Shown: positions 22,326 to 31,935 of the stretch, one piece after another
How the letters are laid out: each line of letters opens with the position of its first letter
Position numbering within the stretch: position 1 is the first letter of the stretch
Assembly: GCA_003281255.1 (NCBI GenBank)
Contig: QCCL01000001.1
Location: 186,001-250,000, forward strand
Direction of reading: 5' to 3'
Source: Prochlorococcus sp. AG-347-L02
Lineage (GTDB): Bacteria > Cyanobacteriota > Cyanobacteriia > PCC-6307 > Cyanobiaceae
Length of the DNA stretch: 64,000 nucleotides
Position numbers and translations under genes: made by a program
Notes under the pieces: model-generated
What the model was told of the DNA's origin: nothing
Databases searched by the model: none
The model's input: only the letters and a program-made list of their open reading frames with translations

Positions 22326-23219
22326 ATGAATTCACTCTATTACCAGAAAAGATTATCAAGAAATATAGGAGATAAATTCTTTACTTCTTTATCCGTAATT
22401 TGTGCACTGATAGCAATACTTCCTTTGATTTTTCTTGTGACTTATATCCTTTACAAAGGTGGATCTCAAATCACACCAGAATTATTTACTTTGGAACCAA
22501 ATCCTCCAGGAGATGATTTAGATGCAGGAGGTATTAATCCTGCATTGATAGGCACATTAATAATTACTACCATTGCTTCGATTATTGCCATACCAGTAGG
22601 GGTAGGAGGAGGAATATATCTAGCTGAATACTCTAAAGGCGGTGCTTTTTCAAGGTTTATTAGATTCGGGGTAAATGTTCTAGCAGGCGTCCCATCAATT
22701 ATTGCCGGTGTATTTATTTATGCCTTAATCGTTTCAACAAAGATCTTATTTGGAAGTATGTATAGTGGTTTGGCAGGAGGTATGGCGCTTTCAATTTTGA
22801 TGTTGCCTACTGTGATTAAGACCACTGATGAAGGTTTAAAACTTGTGCCAAATGAATTGAGATATGCCTCTCTTGGTGTTGGCGCAAGTATGTATACAAC
22901 AATATTGAAAGTTACTTTGCCCTCTGCTTTTAGGTCTATTGCTACTGGCGTTGTACTTGGAATCGCAAGAGCTGCTGGGGAAACAGCACCTTTGATATTT
23001 ACGGCTTTATTCTCTTATTACTACATAACAGGCTTTGGAGACTTATTTTACGAGATGGGTTCTTTGGCTGTATTGATATACAACTTTGCTCTAGAACCAT
23101 ACGATGCACAAAATAAATTAGCCTGGGCAGCTTCCTTTATTCTTGTTTTATCGATTCTATCAGTAAATATATTTTCAAGGATATTGGCCGCTTTTACTGA
23201 GAAAACCAAGAGAGTATAA
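22326..23219 (+). CDS. pstA: Phosphate ABC transporter permease PstA
   Basis: 297 residues with six membrane segments. Characteristic blocks are VGVGGGIYLAEYSKGGAFSR, GVPSIIAGVFIYALIV, the coupling loop RYASLGVGASMYTTI and ARAAGETAPLIFTALF. The partner of PstC; its stop directly abuts the pstB ATG. Confidence 0.96.
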   Translation: MNSLYYQKRLSRNIGDKFFTSLSVICALIAILPLIFLVTYILYKGGSQITPELFTLEPNPPGDDLDAGGINPALIGTLIITTIASIIAIPVGVGGGIYLAEYSKGGAFSRFIRFGVNVLAGVPSIIAGVFIYALIVSTKILFGSMYSGLAGGMALSILMLPTVIKTTDEGLKLVPNELRYASLGVGASMYTTILKVTLPSAFRSIATGVVLGIARAAGETAPLIFTALFSYYYITGFGDLFYEMGSLAVLIYNFALEPYDAQNKLAWAASFILVLSILSVNIFSRILAAFTEKTKRV

Positions 23220-24029
23220 ATGATTAAAACAAATAAAAAAATACCAAAGAATATCATTTTATCTCTAGAGAATGTCTCTATTAGCTATGGAACTTTTGAA
23301 GCTGTAAGAAATGTTTTTTGTAACTTTAAAAAAGGCAATATAACATCTCTTATTGGTCCTTCTGGTTGTGGTAAATCAACAGTTCTTAGATCATTAAATA
23401 GGATGAACGATTTGATTCATAATTGTTCGTTAAAAGGAACTGTCCTTTTTGATGGAACTAATATTTACGATAAAAGAGTAGATCCAGTTGAAGTAAGAAG
23501 AAGAATTGGAATGGTTTTTCAACAACCCAATCCTTTTCCAAAATCCATCTACGAAAATATTGCATTTGGGGCAAGAATTAATGGCTTTTCTGGAGATATG
23601 GATGAATTAGTCGAAAGTTCACTAAGAAAGGCTGCTTTATGGGATGAATGTAAGGATAAATTAAATGATAGTGGTTACTCTTTATCTGGTGGACAACAAC
23701 AGAGATTATGTATTGCTCGAACCATCGCAATTGAGCCTGAAATAATTCTCATGGATGAGCCATGCTCAGCTTTAGATCCAATCTCTACTTTGAAAATAGA
23801 AGAGACGATGCACGAACTTAAGAAGAATTACACAATAATAATCGTTACCCATAATATGCAGCAGGCATTAAGAGTTAGTGATATGACTGCTTTCTTTAAT
23901 GCAGTTGAATACGAAGATGGTGATGGAGGGAAAGTCGGCTATCTCGCCGAATTTGATTCTACTAAGAAAATTTTTAATTCTCCAAAAGAAAAAACTACTC
24001 AGGAATATATATCAGGTAAATTTGGTTAA
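23220..24029 (+). CDS. pstB: Phosphate ABC transporter ATPase PstB
   Basis: 269 residues. Walker A is GPSGCGKST, followed by the Q-loop [19 protein letters not shown], the signature LSGGQQQRL, Walker [14 protein letters not shown] and the switch histidine in [10 protein letters not shown]. The [11 protein letters not shown] segment is diagnostic of PstB. It powers uptake through PstCA at the plasma membrane. Confidence 0.97.
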   Translation: MIKTNKKIPKNIILSLENVSISYGTFEAVRNVFCNFKKGNITSLIGPSGCGKSTVLRSLNRMNDLIHNCSLKGTVLFDGTNIYDKRVDPVEVRRRIGMVFQQPNPFPKSIYENIAFGARINGFSGDMDELVESSLRKAALWDECKDKLNDSGYSLSGGQQQRLCIARTIAIEPEIILMDEPCSALDPISTLKIEETMHELKKNYTIIIVTHNMQQALRVSDMTAFFNAVEYEDGDGGKVGYLAEFDSTKKIFNSPKEKTTQEYISGKFG

Positions 24030-24137
24030 TTTAAAATTTTTACCTTTAAAAGAATAATTTTTACTTTTTAAGAAAGCTTAGGGGTAGACAAATAGTATAA
24101 ATACCTATATAGTAATTTCGAATTAGTAAGTTTATCT

Positions 24138-24227
24138 TTGAAAAACTATCCTTTTCTACCTTTCTTGATTTTTGCAGGGGCTCTCATAACAACTGCAACA
24201 ATAGGATTGCCCGTATTTACTTCATAA
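24138..24227 (+). CDS. Possible 29-residue hydrophobic peptide
   Basis: A TTG-started frame: KNYPFLPFLIFAGALITTAT then IGLPVFTS. One membrane helix. No clear ribosome binding site. Short TM peptides like this are common in picocyanobacteria. Confidence 0.3.
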   Translation: MKNYPFLPFLIFAGALITTATIGLPVFTS

Positions 24228-24257
24228 TTTAAGAGTATTTCTATTTCAGGTAATCTT

Positions 24258-24413
24258 ATGGTTTCAATAATAAATAAAGAATTAATTGGAAGTCCTCATA
24301 AAACCTTAATTAAGGGAAAATTATTTGACTTTATAAAAAAAAGAGAGAATATGAATCTGTGTGGGAGTGAAAAATCTGTATTAAAACCATTTTTAAAATT
24401 GGTTAATTTCTAA
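24258..24413 (+). CDS. Hypothetical 51-residue basic protein
   Basis: Starts MVSIINKELIGSPHKTLIKG and is lysine-rich throughout, with no membrane helix. Codon use is like that of its neighbours. Not recognised. Confidence 0.35.
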   Translation: MVSIINKELIGSPHKTLIKGKLFDFIKKRENMNLCGSEKSVLKPFLKLVNF

Positions 24414-24423
24414 TTTATTTATC

Positions 24424-24570
24424 ATGGATAAAACTAAAGAACAGTTAGAAAAATTAAGAGAAGTAGCAGAGGCATCTCTTACAAAAACGGATGAACTTCA
24501 AAAAGTTCTTGCTCAAATTGAGGCTTTAATGTCTAGAGAAGAATCACAAACATTATCAAAGAAGAAATAA
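24424..24570 (+). CDS. Hypothetical 48-residue helical protein
   Basis: It starts 10 bp after the preceding stop. It is highly charged with heptad-like leucines (EQLEKLREVAEASL, then ELQKVLAQIEALMSREE), which suggests a small coiled coil. Soluble; function unknown. Confidence 0.5.
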   Translation: MDKTKEQLEKLREVAEASLTKTDELQKVLAQIEALMSREESQTLSKKK

Positions 24571-24681
24571 TAATTTAAAAAATAATTTTAGGTTTTGTAC
24601 TTTTAATTACACCTCTACAATTCCATTGTAGTTATTAATTGGTTATGCAGAACCCGTTCCAAAGTTTTCTGTTAGGTCTCT

Positions 24682-24718
24682 AGGTCTTACCTTCTTTAAG
24701 TAAAAGACCTCTTTAATT
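24682..24718 (+). terminator. Hairpin terminator
   Basis: AGGTCTTAC (24682-24690) pairs with GTAAAAGACCT (24700-24710) with one bulged base, followed by CTTTAATTTG. It may serve transcripts from both sides. Confidence 0.55.
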
Positions 24719-24752
24719 TGTTTGTTTTTATTATATTTTTTAACCTGCTTAT

Positions 24753-25055
24753 TTAGTTGATTACTTTATAGATTTCTTTTAAGCAGACATTTACATCGAA
24801 AGATTCAGTATTTACAACCTCTAACCCTGTTTTTTCTGTAACTTCAACAGTTGCATTACATTCGTCTTGTTTAAGAGCCATGTAACTTGGCTTTTTGTCT
24901 TCAATATCTAATTCAACACTTGATTCAGTATCTTCTTTATATTGTTCCATTACTAGTGTAAGTGCCTCTATTTCAACGGAAAAATTATCATTTGCTTTTG
25001 CCGCAAATGGAATTACAAGAAATGGAAATAAAATCAAGGTTATTAATTTTTTCAT
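24753..25055 (-). CDS. Hypothetical 100-residue secreted protein
   Basis: The signal peptide (LITLILFPFLVIPFAAKAND) is cleaved probably after AKA. An acidic mature part with two cysteines (QDECNATVEV and DVNVCLKEI) follows, 33 residues apart, possibly forming a disulphide in the periplasm. Family not recognised. Confidence 0.6.
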   Translation of the reverse strand: MKKLITLILFPFLVIPFAAKANDNFSVEIEALTLVMEQYKEDTESSVELDIEDKKPSYMALKQDECNATVEVTEKTGLEVVNTESFDVNVCLKEIYKVIN

Positions 25056-25260
25056 TTCTATAAAATGTGTTTATTTTTTTTATAACGTGTATTTTCCGCT
25101 AAGGAAAGGGTCATTAGTTGTATAAAATTTTTTTATTACCTATTTTTCTCGCAGATAGATTAATAAATATAAATTAATTAATGAAAAAACTAAACGAGAC
25201 TTTTAAGTATAAATTGGCATATCTAAATGGAAAATTTAAGTCACCCTACTAGGATTTTTC

Positions 25261-25911
25261 TCAGGATTTAATTTCGATAATTTCTTCTTCAGAAACAATT
25301 GCCCATTTTTTAAATGACTTTTTGCAGGGATATCCGCCTGTTAAGTCTCCAAATGCAGGAAGATATAAAATATTTCTATGCATATCCATTGCAAAGCACC
25401 TGAAAGATAATTTATCTCCTTTGTTTTTTAAATAGATTTTTGGATGATAATGTCCACAAATATTCAAAGTTTTATTTTCCCTTGAATTAACTGGTTCATG
25501 GCTAAAAGTAATATTTTTAGTTTTTCTAATATTAAAAATTTTTATGTTTTTAATATCACAACCTACATCGTGATTACCGAGGACCAGTTCAACATTAGTT
25601 TTTATTAGTTCAGGAAGATCTTCAACTTTTTTTTGAAGAGTTTTATCTATTGAATATTTGCTGTGGAATAAATCTCCCAATATTATTAACTTTCTAGGAC
25701 TATATTTTTTTACTAATGTTTTTATTCTTGCGAAATTGTTTTTATCTGAATTATTAGTAAGAGGTATACCATTTTGCTGAAAATACTCCGCTTTCCCAAG
25801 ATGAATATCACATATTAACAATTCACTTGTTTCTGGTAGAAATAACGCCCTTGTAGGAAGCATTTCTAATAATGTATCTTCCCAACTAAATATAAAAGAA
25901 CTTTTTTTCAT
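25261..25911 (-). CDS. pdeM: Ligase-associated metallophosphoesterase PdeM
   Basis: 216 residues. Phosphoesterase metal motifs appear in order: CDIHLGKAEYFQ, LGDLFHS, LVLGNHDVGC and CGHYHPK. It is the last gene of the four-gene cluster exonuclease, ATP ligase, DExH helicase, PdeM, the set described as ligase-associated DNA damage response. It sits directly next to the helicase gene (no gap). Confidence 0.9.
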   Translation of the reverse strand: MKKSSFIFSWEDTLLEMLPTRALFLPETSELLICDIHLGKAEYFQQNGIPLTNNSDKNNFARIKTLVKKYSPRKLIILGDLFHSKYSIDKTLQKKVEDLPELIKTNVELVLGNHDVGCDIKNIKIFNIRKTKNITFSHEPVNSRENKTLNICGHYHPKIYLKNKGDKLSFRCFAMDMHRNILYLPAFGDLTGGYPCKKSFKKWAIVSEEEIIEIKS

Positions 25912-28398
25912 TTAATAACTATATTTTTTTATAAGTTTTTCTACTCTTTTTTCTAATGGTTCATTGCTTAAAGTATTTTTAAGTCTTTCAACTAATAAAG
26001 GGAAAGCAAAAGGAGTTGGAGATTTTATCTCGTTTAGTAGCATTTTTAAATTTTTTAATCTTTCTAATGATCTAGATATTCTTTTATTTTCTAATTGATA
26101 TTCTTTAACTTCATGATGAGATTGTTTTATCAAAAGATGGCCTTCTTCATATTTAGTAAATACATCGTAGAAAAGACTTGAACTTATTTGAAGTTGAGAG
26201 GAAGTTTTTGTTTTGGTTGGATTATTTTGATTTACAAGTCCACTTATTTGGGCAATATTTTTAAATCTACGTTTTGTTAATTCTGAAAAATTAATTGCAT
26301 TTTCTAAATCTTCTTCTAATTTTTTGTTATCCAAAAAATAATCAACTTCTTTTTTTATTATGGAAAAATCATAATCCTCAGAGGTGGTTAAGCTGAATCC
26401 AAAATCATTGGCAGTAATACTAAATGTAGATTGTTTTAATTTTGCCAATCTTAAAGCCCATAAAAATGCAATTCCTTCATTTACAAATTTGCCATCAAGT
26501 GTAAAAACAAAAAGATTTGATAAATCCTTGGTTTTATATATTTCTATAAGGAATTCATCTTTCTTTGGAATATTTGAAAGGGCTTTTTGTTTCTTCAATA
26601 TTGGGCGTAATGAATTAAGTTCAGGATTTAAGTAGTCATAATTTTCTAGTTCGTTGCATATATCTATTTCTTTTCTCAAACTTTCACAAAGTAGATCAGA
26701 AATTGCCATTTGACCTCCAACCCATGCAGGAATTAGAGAACTTTTTTTGTTTGATTTTTTAACGTACAAAATCATATCTCTTATTCTTACAAATTGAAGC
26801 ATTTTGCCTGCAAAGTAAAATGTATCTCCGGGATTTAATTTTGAAGCAAAATTCTCCTCTAAATTACCTAAGGATTTACCTCTCATATATTTAACATTCA
26901 CATATTTGTCACTTGTAATTGTCCCAATATTGAACTTATGCATTCTTATTAAAGATTTGTCTTTTACAAAATATTTAAAGTTTTCATTATTATTCTTTGA
27001 TTCTTCTTTAACTATTTTTTTATATTTTGGGTATGCTTTAAGACATTTTCCTCCATATTCCAAAAAGTCAAGACACCAATTCCAATCTTGATCTTTTAAG
27101 TTTCTATAACTCCAACAATTTATAATTCTTTCTTTCTCAATTTTCGGATTAAAGCCATTTCCGCATGCCAGGCTTATTAGATGTTGTAGAAGCACATCAT
27201 AAGATAATTCAGGGAGTCTAATTTCTTCAGATATACCACTTTTTATTATTCTTCTCATCGCACTAATCTCCAATAACTCCAAAGAATTTGTAGGCATAAA
27301 AATTATTTTTGATTTTCCGCCTGGTCTATGAGCACTTCTTCCCGCTCTTTGGATAAGTCTAGCTAAATTCTTTGCACTACCAATTTGAACGATTTGATCT
27401 ACAGGTTGAAAGTCAACGCCCAAATCTAATGAGCTGGTGCAGACGACCCATTTTATTAGTCCATCTTTAACACCTTCTTCAACTCTTTTTCTATCTTCTT
27501 TATCAAGGGAGCCGTGATGAAGTGCAATTTTGTCTTCCATCTCTGGGAGGAAAAATTTAAGACATTGATACCATCTTTCAGATTGATTTCTTGTGTTGGT
27601 GAATAATAATGTGCTTTTATTTTTATCTAGGGTTTTTAAAAGTGAAGAATGACTTCTGATTCCGAGATGACCACTCCATGGAAAGGTAGTTTCCTCCTTT
27701 GGCAAAACACTTATAATTTCGATCTCTTTTTGAATATTTGTACTTATAATTTTGGGTTTAATAGCGTTCATACCCACTATTGCTCTTGCTGCTTCTTCAA
27801 TATTTCCTATAGTTGCAGACATTGCCCAAATTTGTAAATTTTTTATATTACCTCTTAGCCAACTTAAAGATAACTCGCACTGGTTACCTCTTTTACTACC
27901 CATCAATTCATGCCATTCGTCAATAATTATTGATGACAACTCCTTGAACAGATTATTAGATTCTTTATTAGAAAGTAAAAGAGATAGAGACTCTGGAGTG
28001 GTAATAAGAATATTAGGTGGTTTAGCTAATTGTTTTTTCTTTTCATATGGGGTTGTGTCCCCATTCCTTATTTCAACAGTGATTCCTTTATTAAAATGTA
28101 AAGCTGCTAATTGTATGGAATTTTTTAGATCTCTACTTAGTGCTTTTAAAGGTGTTATTAATAATATATTTACACTTTTATTATTTTTGGGATCTTCTAT
28201 CTGTGATAAAGGTCCCATTAATGCAGCATAAGTTTTGCCACATCCAGTAGGAACTTGTATTATTCCACTTTTTCCATTTAAAAATGCTTCCCAAGATTCG
28301 ATCTGGTAGGGTAATGGCTCCCATCCGTTTGTGAAGAAAAACTGTTTAATTTGAGAAATTAAATTATTTTGCTTACTATTTTGCGTAATATTCTTCAT
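25912..28398 (-). CDS. Ligase-associated DExH-box (Lhr-like) helicase
   Basis: 828 residues. RecA1 has Walker A VPTGCGKTYAALMGP, ITPLKALSRDL, TTPESLSLLLS, DEWHEL (motif II) and MSATIGN. RecA2 has FTNTRNQSERWYQ, SLDLGVDF and IQRAGRSAHRPGGKS. A long Lhr-type C-terminal part follows. It unwinds DNA 3' to 5' in family members. It overlaps the ligase start by 4 bp. Confidence 0.93.
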   Translation of the reverse strand: MKNITQNSKQNNLISQIKQFFFTNGWEPLPYQIESWEAFLNGKSGIIQVPTGCGKTYAALMGPLSQIEDPKNNKSVNILLITPLKALSRDLKNSIQLAALHFNKGITVEIRNGDTTPYEKKKQLAKPPNILITTPESLSLLLSNKESNNLFKELSSIIIDEWHELMGSKRGNQCELSLSWLRGNIKNLQIWAMSATIGNIEEAARAIVGMNAIKPKIISTNIQKEIEIISVLPKEETTFPWSGHLGIRSHSSLLKTLDKNKSTLLFTNTRNQSERWYQCLKFFLPEMEDKIALHHGSLDKEDRKRVEEGVKDGLIKWVVCTSSLDLGVDFQPVDQIVQIGSAKNLARLIQRAGRSAHRPGGKSKIIFMPTNSLELLEISAMRRIIKSGISEEIRLPELSYDVLLQHLISLACGNGFNPKIEKERIINCWSYRNLKDQDWNWCLDFLEYGGKCLKAYPKYKKIVKEESKNNNENFKYFVKDKSLIRMHKFNIGTITSDKYVNVKYMRGKSLGNLEENFASKLNPGDTFYFAGKMLQFVRIRDMILYVKKSNKKSSLIPAWVGGQMAISDLLCESLRKEIDICNELENYDYLNPELNSLRPILKKQKALSNIPKKDEFLIEIYKTKDLSNLFVFTLDGKFVNEGIAFLWALRLAKLKQSTFSITANDFGFSLTTSEDYDFSIIKKEVDYFLDNKKLEEDLENAINFSELTKRRFKNIAQISGLVNQNNPTKTKTSSQLQISSSLFYDVFTKYEEGHLLIKQSHHEVKEYQLENKRISRSLERLKNLKMLLNEIKSPTPFAFPLLVERLKNTLSNEPLEKRVEKLIKKYSY

Positions 28399-30035
28399 GA
28401 TATTTTTTTCATCAGTTCATAAGCATTCTCTAGGCTATCTGCGGCATTGATTTTTTTATCTTTTCTCCATTTTGTTATTCTTGGAAATCTTACTGCTATT
28501 CCTGACTTATGACGTTTTGAAATTTGTATTTTCTCGAAAGATATTTCGAATACCATTTCTGGTTTCAATGATCGAACAGGGCCAAATTTTTCTATTGTAT
28601 TTTTCCTTATCCATTTATCTAGCTCTTTAATCTCATTATTCGTTAAACCAGAATATGCACTTGCAAATTTAATTAATTCTTGGTCTTTCCATAATGCAAA
28701 ACTGTAATCTGTATAAAGACCAGCTCTTCTACCACTCCCTGCCTTAGCATAAATTAGTACAGCATCCAATTGCATGGGATCAACTTTATATTTCCACCAA
28801 ATACCTTTTTTTCTACCAGAAATGTAAGGAGACTTTTTGTTCTTAATTATTAATCCTTCAGTATTATTTTTACGAGATTTTTCTTTAAAAGTTAAAACAT
28901 CAGACCAATCTTTAGGATAGATTAAATCGCATATTCTGAAAATATCAGTGATATTATTCTTAGTTTCATTTTGCCATTTTGAAAAATATTTTTCTAACTC
29001 AATTCTTCTATTTTCTAATTTAATTTCTCTTATATCTCTTCCATTAATCTCTAATAGATCATAAGCAATAAAAATAATTGGATATTTTATTTGGATTGAT
29101 CTAGTAGGAGATTTTCTATTTATTCTTTTTTGAAGAAAAGAAAAATCAAAGGCAATTTGTTTTTTAAAATTCCAAACTAATAATTCCCCATCAAGGACAA
29201 AATTATCTTTTGTATATGACATTTTCTCTACTAATTCTGGGAAAGATTCATTTACTAATTCTTGCCCTCTTGTCCATAACGAAACATTCCCTGATCTTTT
29301 AATTAATTGCATTCTGATGCCGTCGTATTTCCATTCAAATTGAAAATCATTTATTGAATGTTTGAGGATTTTATCTTCAAAGTTATTTGCTAGAAGAAAT
29401 GGAAATGGTTTGGAATTTAACTCTTCAAGATTAATATTCTTGTTAATTAAAAATTCATATGAATCAATTGAAGGCTTGAAATTCCCCATTAACCTATGAG
29501 AAATAATTTCTTCATCAATATTAATTAGTTTTGATATTGATTTTGTTATTAATCCGATAGAGACTCCTACTCTAAAAGTGCCTGTAAGAATTTTATTGAA
29601 AATTAGATGGTTATCTTCAGGTAATGTTTCCCAAATATTTTTAATTTGTAAATTTTTCTGCTCCTCATTAAGTTTTGATAACTCAGGTATTGTTTTGCTT
29701 AGTAATTCATTGAGACTTATATTTGATAATTTTTTATTTCTGGAAGTAGTTTTATTTTTAAGTAATAACGTTATTACCTCAGCAGAATCACCAACTTTTA
29801 AATAACAGGTATCAATTAACCATTGAGGATATTCGTATATTTGAGAAAAAAGATTTTTTAAATATCTTCCACTAATAAACCTCTTATTACTTTTTCCAGT
29901 TAGTAAATATATAGCCCATGAGTTATCAATTGGTTCATTTGTTAAAAAATATCTTTTTAAAACTTCAATTTTATTATTTGTACTATTAATTGAATCTAGA
30001 TCGCCAAATAATTCTGAAAATTTTTTTAAGCTCAT
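28395..30035 (-). CDS. ATP-dependent DNA ligase, bacterial LigB/C-like (ligase-associated cluster)
   Basis: 546 residues. An N-terminal DNA-binding domain is followed by the nucleotidyl transferase: motif I EWKYDGIRM with the lysine nucleophile, motif III LDGELLVW, motif IIIa FIAYDLLEING, motif IV EGLIIKN and motif V GIWWKYK. The OB-fold runs at the C-terminus. Its substrate is nicked or broken DNA, with helicase and nucleases from the same operon. Confidence 0.94.
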   Translation of the reverse strand: MSLKKFSELFGDLDSINSTNNKIEVLKRYFLTNEPIDNSWAIYLLTGKSNKRFISGRYLKNLFSQIYEYPQWLIDTCYLKVGDSAEVITLLLKNKTTSRNKKLSNISLNELLSKTIPELSKLNEEQKNLQIKNIWETLPEDNHLIFNKILTGTFRVGVSIGLITKSISKLINIDEEIISHRLMGNFKPSIDSYEFLINKNINLEELNSKPFPFLLANNFEDKILKHSINDFQFEWKYDGIRMQLIKRSGNVSLWTRGQELVNESFPELVEKMSYTKDNFVLDGELLVWNFKKQIAFDFSFLQKRINRKSPTRSIQIKYPIIFIAYDLLEINGRDIREIKLENRRIELEKYFSKWQNETKNNITDIFRICDLIYPKDWSDVLTFKEKSRKNNTEGLIIKNKKSPYISGRKKGIWWKYKVDPMQLDAVLIYAKAGSGRRAGLYTDYSFALWKDQELIKFASAYSGLTNNEIKELDKWIRKNTIEKFGPVRSLKPEMVFEISFEKIQISKRHKSGIAVRFPRITKWRKDKKINAADSLENAYELMKKIS

Positions 30036-30037
30036 AT

Positions 30038-31024
30038 TTATTTACCGAAGAAAAGAACATTTATTGATTCCTTTTCAACTAAATATTTACTTAAGGCTTC
30101 AGTATCTCCATGATGAAAAAATACATTTTTTGCTTCAGACTTTTTTACTACTTCCAGAATTCCATCCCAATCCGCATGATCAGAAATTGCAAATCCTTTA
30201 TCATATCCTGATCTTTTTCTTAGAGCTCTAATTGACATCCATCCACTAGCAAAAGCTGTTTGAATATTTTTAAAATTTTTTAGATAAGAGCCTTTACTTA
30301 AAGATGGCGGTAATAATATTAGACTTCCTTTAAGTTCATCAATCTTTTTTTTATTTTCGATTTTTATAGTATCTTTCATATCAATTCCAAGTTCCTTATA
30401 ACAATTGTTCATTTTATAAATACTGCCATGAGAATAAATATTACCTTTAAAATTTGTTTGACTAATTTCGTTCAATAATCTCTGAGCTTTTCCAAGTGAA
30501 TAACAGAAAAGTAAAGAGGTTTTTTCTGGCGAATTAGTTATCCATTTTGAAATATCATTTGCTATTTTATTTGTTTCATCCCACTTAAAGATTGGCAAAC
30601 CAAAGGTACATTCACTTATTAAATAATCAGTTTTTACTATTTCATATTGTTTGCAAGTTTCATCTTTTTGAAGCTTAAAGTCACCTGAAATCAACCATTT
30701 TTCTTCTGCAAAAATAAATTTTACTTGACTAGATCCAAGGATGTGTCCTGAAGGATGAAAAGAAATTTTGATACCATTTATCTTGAATTCTTCTCCATAA
30801 TCAAAAGTCTTAATTTTGATATTATCTCCAACTCTTTCTCTGAGAAGTATCGCAGTCTCTATAGTAGAAATGTATTCTTCGCAGCCAAATGTAAAGTGAT
30901 CAAAATGAGCATGGGTTATTAATGCTCTTTTTACTGGCTTGCTTGGATCAATCCAAATACCAGCAAGTTCACAATAAAGACTTCCATCAATATATCTAAT
31001 TAAATCTTTTTGCTTAGTTCTCAA
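30038..31024 (-). CDS. Ligase-associated metallo-beta-lactamase exonuclease
   Basis: 328 residues with the MBL HxHxDH motif as THAHFDHFTFG, HPSGHILGSSQ, LISGDFKLQ and a beta-CASP-like part ending in ISDHADWDG and FHHGDTEAL. Members process DNA ends. First gene of the minus-strand operon, with a 2-bp gap to the ligase. The start is likely TTG or another non-ATG codon close to 31024. Confidence 0.88.
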   Translation of the reverse strand: MRTKQKDLIRYIDGSLYCELAGIWIDPSKPVKRALITHAHFDHFTFGCEEYISTIETAILLRERVGDNIKIKTFDYGEEFKINGIKISFHPSGHILGSSQVKFIFAEEKWLISGDFKLQKDETCKQYEIVKTDYLISECTFGLPIFKWDETNKIANDISKWITNSPEKTSLLFCYSLGKAQRLLNEISQTNFKGNIYSHGSIYKMNNCYKELGIDMKDTIKIENKKKIDELKGSLILLPPSLSKGSYLKNFKNIQTAFASGWMSIRALRKRSGYDKGFAISDHADWDGILEVVKKSEAKNVFFHHGDTEALSKYLVEKESINVLFFGK

Positions 31025-31059
31025 AACTACATCTCTTACAATGAAGTTAATTTAGCGAA

Positions 31060-31473
31060 TTATGCCCATGCTTGTTTTGATAAAGCTATTGCAGAAATTG
31101 TTAATAAAGCAATAACTACAAATTTGTTACTCCAATTAATCATGAATGAACTTATTCTATTAGAAGAAACTCTATTAGATGGCTCAATCTTTTTCTGATT
31201 CAGAACGTGATGTTTTTCATTATTTTCTAAGTAATTCAAATTTTTAATCTCATTGAGTAATTTAGATTCGCAAGTTGTGAGTTGTTCTACTTGATTTAAT
31301 AAATCGATATCTTCTGGTCTTAATAAAGAATTTAATTCTTTAATCTGTCTTTCGTTTTTCACAAGAAATTGATTAACTATCTCATCTGTTCCTAACCCCT
31401 TCTTTATATTTAAGAGAATATCATCTCTTTCCCAGGATTTTTCAAGAGAATTTAAAATTTTGCTTATGCCCAT
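31060..31473 (-). CDS. Hypothetical 137-residue tail-anchored protein
   Basis: Mostly charged and helical (SLEKSWERDDILLNIKKGLG, then EQLTTCESKLLNEIKNLNY). A C-terminal helix (KFVVIALLTISAIALSK) follows, so the bulk lies on the cytoplasmic side. It is 35 bp upstream of the repair operon, but its function is not known. Confidence 0.6.
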   Translation of the reverse strand: MGISKILNSLEKSWERDDILLNIKKGLGTDEIVNQFLVKNERQIKELNSLLRPEDIDLLNQVEQLTTCESKLLNEIKNLNYLENNEKHHVLNQKKIEPSNRVSSNRISSFMINWSNKFVVIALLTISAIALSKQAWA

Positions 31474-31557
31474 TTTAAGTATTTTTACTTATAATAAATT
31501 ATTATTTTTTTCTTCTGTGGCTCATTCCTTTGAGTAATTAGAAAAAATTATTTTTAT

Positions 31558-31839
31558 TTAAGATTTGCGAATAAGTCTATTTGAAAAATATTTTATCTTT
31601 ACCTTTTCTACAGTTTTTTTTGAACTGCTTTTGGTTTTAACTTTATTTAAATTGATCACTTCATCTGACACATTTTTGCCCGTTTCAAAATAACTTTTAA
31701 TTTTTTTAAATTCTTCTTCATTTAATCTTTTTGTGGCACCTTTTGCGTTGATTCCAAGTTTCTTGCAGGCTAATAATATTCTATTACTTTCGACATTAAG
31801 ATCTTTGGCAATAGTAAAAATTGGAGTGTTGATAGACAT
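31558..31839 (-). CDS. Stand-alone IF-2 N-terminal-like domain protein
   Basis: 93 residues. The first 55 (FTIAKDLNVESNRILLACKK, LGINAKGATKRLNEEEFKKI) match the IF2_N fold found at the N-terminus of translation factor IF-2. A lysine-rich tail follows. No GTPase domain is present. It may bind RNA or ribosomes; that is inference. Confidence 0.6.
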   Translation of the reverse strand: MSINTPIFTIAKDLNVESNRILLACKKLGINAKGATKRLNEEEFKKIKSYFETGKNVSDEVINLNKVKTKSSSKKTVEKVKIKYFSNRLIRKS

Positions 31840-31935
31840 TATTTTCTTTACTATGTAATTTATTATTTATAGTATATTTATAAGTTAGAAATTAAATATA
31901 TTTTTAACTATTATTAATTTCAAAAACTTTTTTAA

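Noticed and set aside
25181..25252. 23-codon plus-strand ORF
   Set aside because: Starts after an A+T-rich stretch with no ribosome binding site and has no distinctive composition.
27752..28231. 159-codon plus-strand frame
   Set aside because: Antisense to the helicase RecA1 domain with Walker A; shadow frame.
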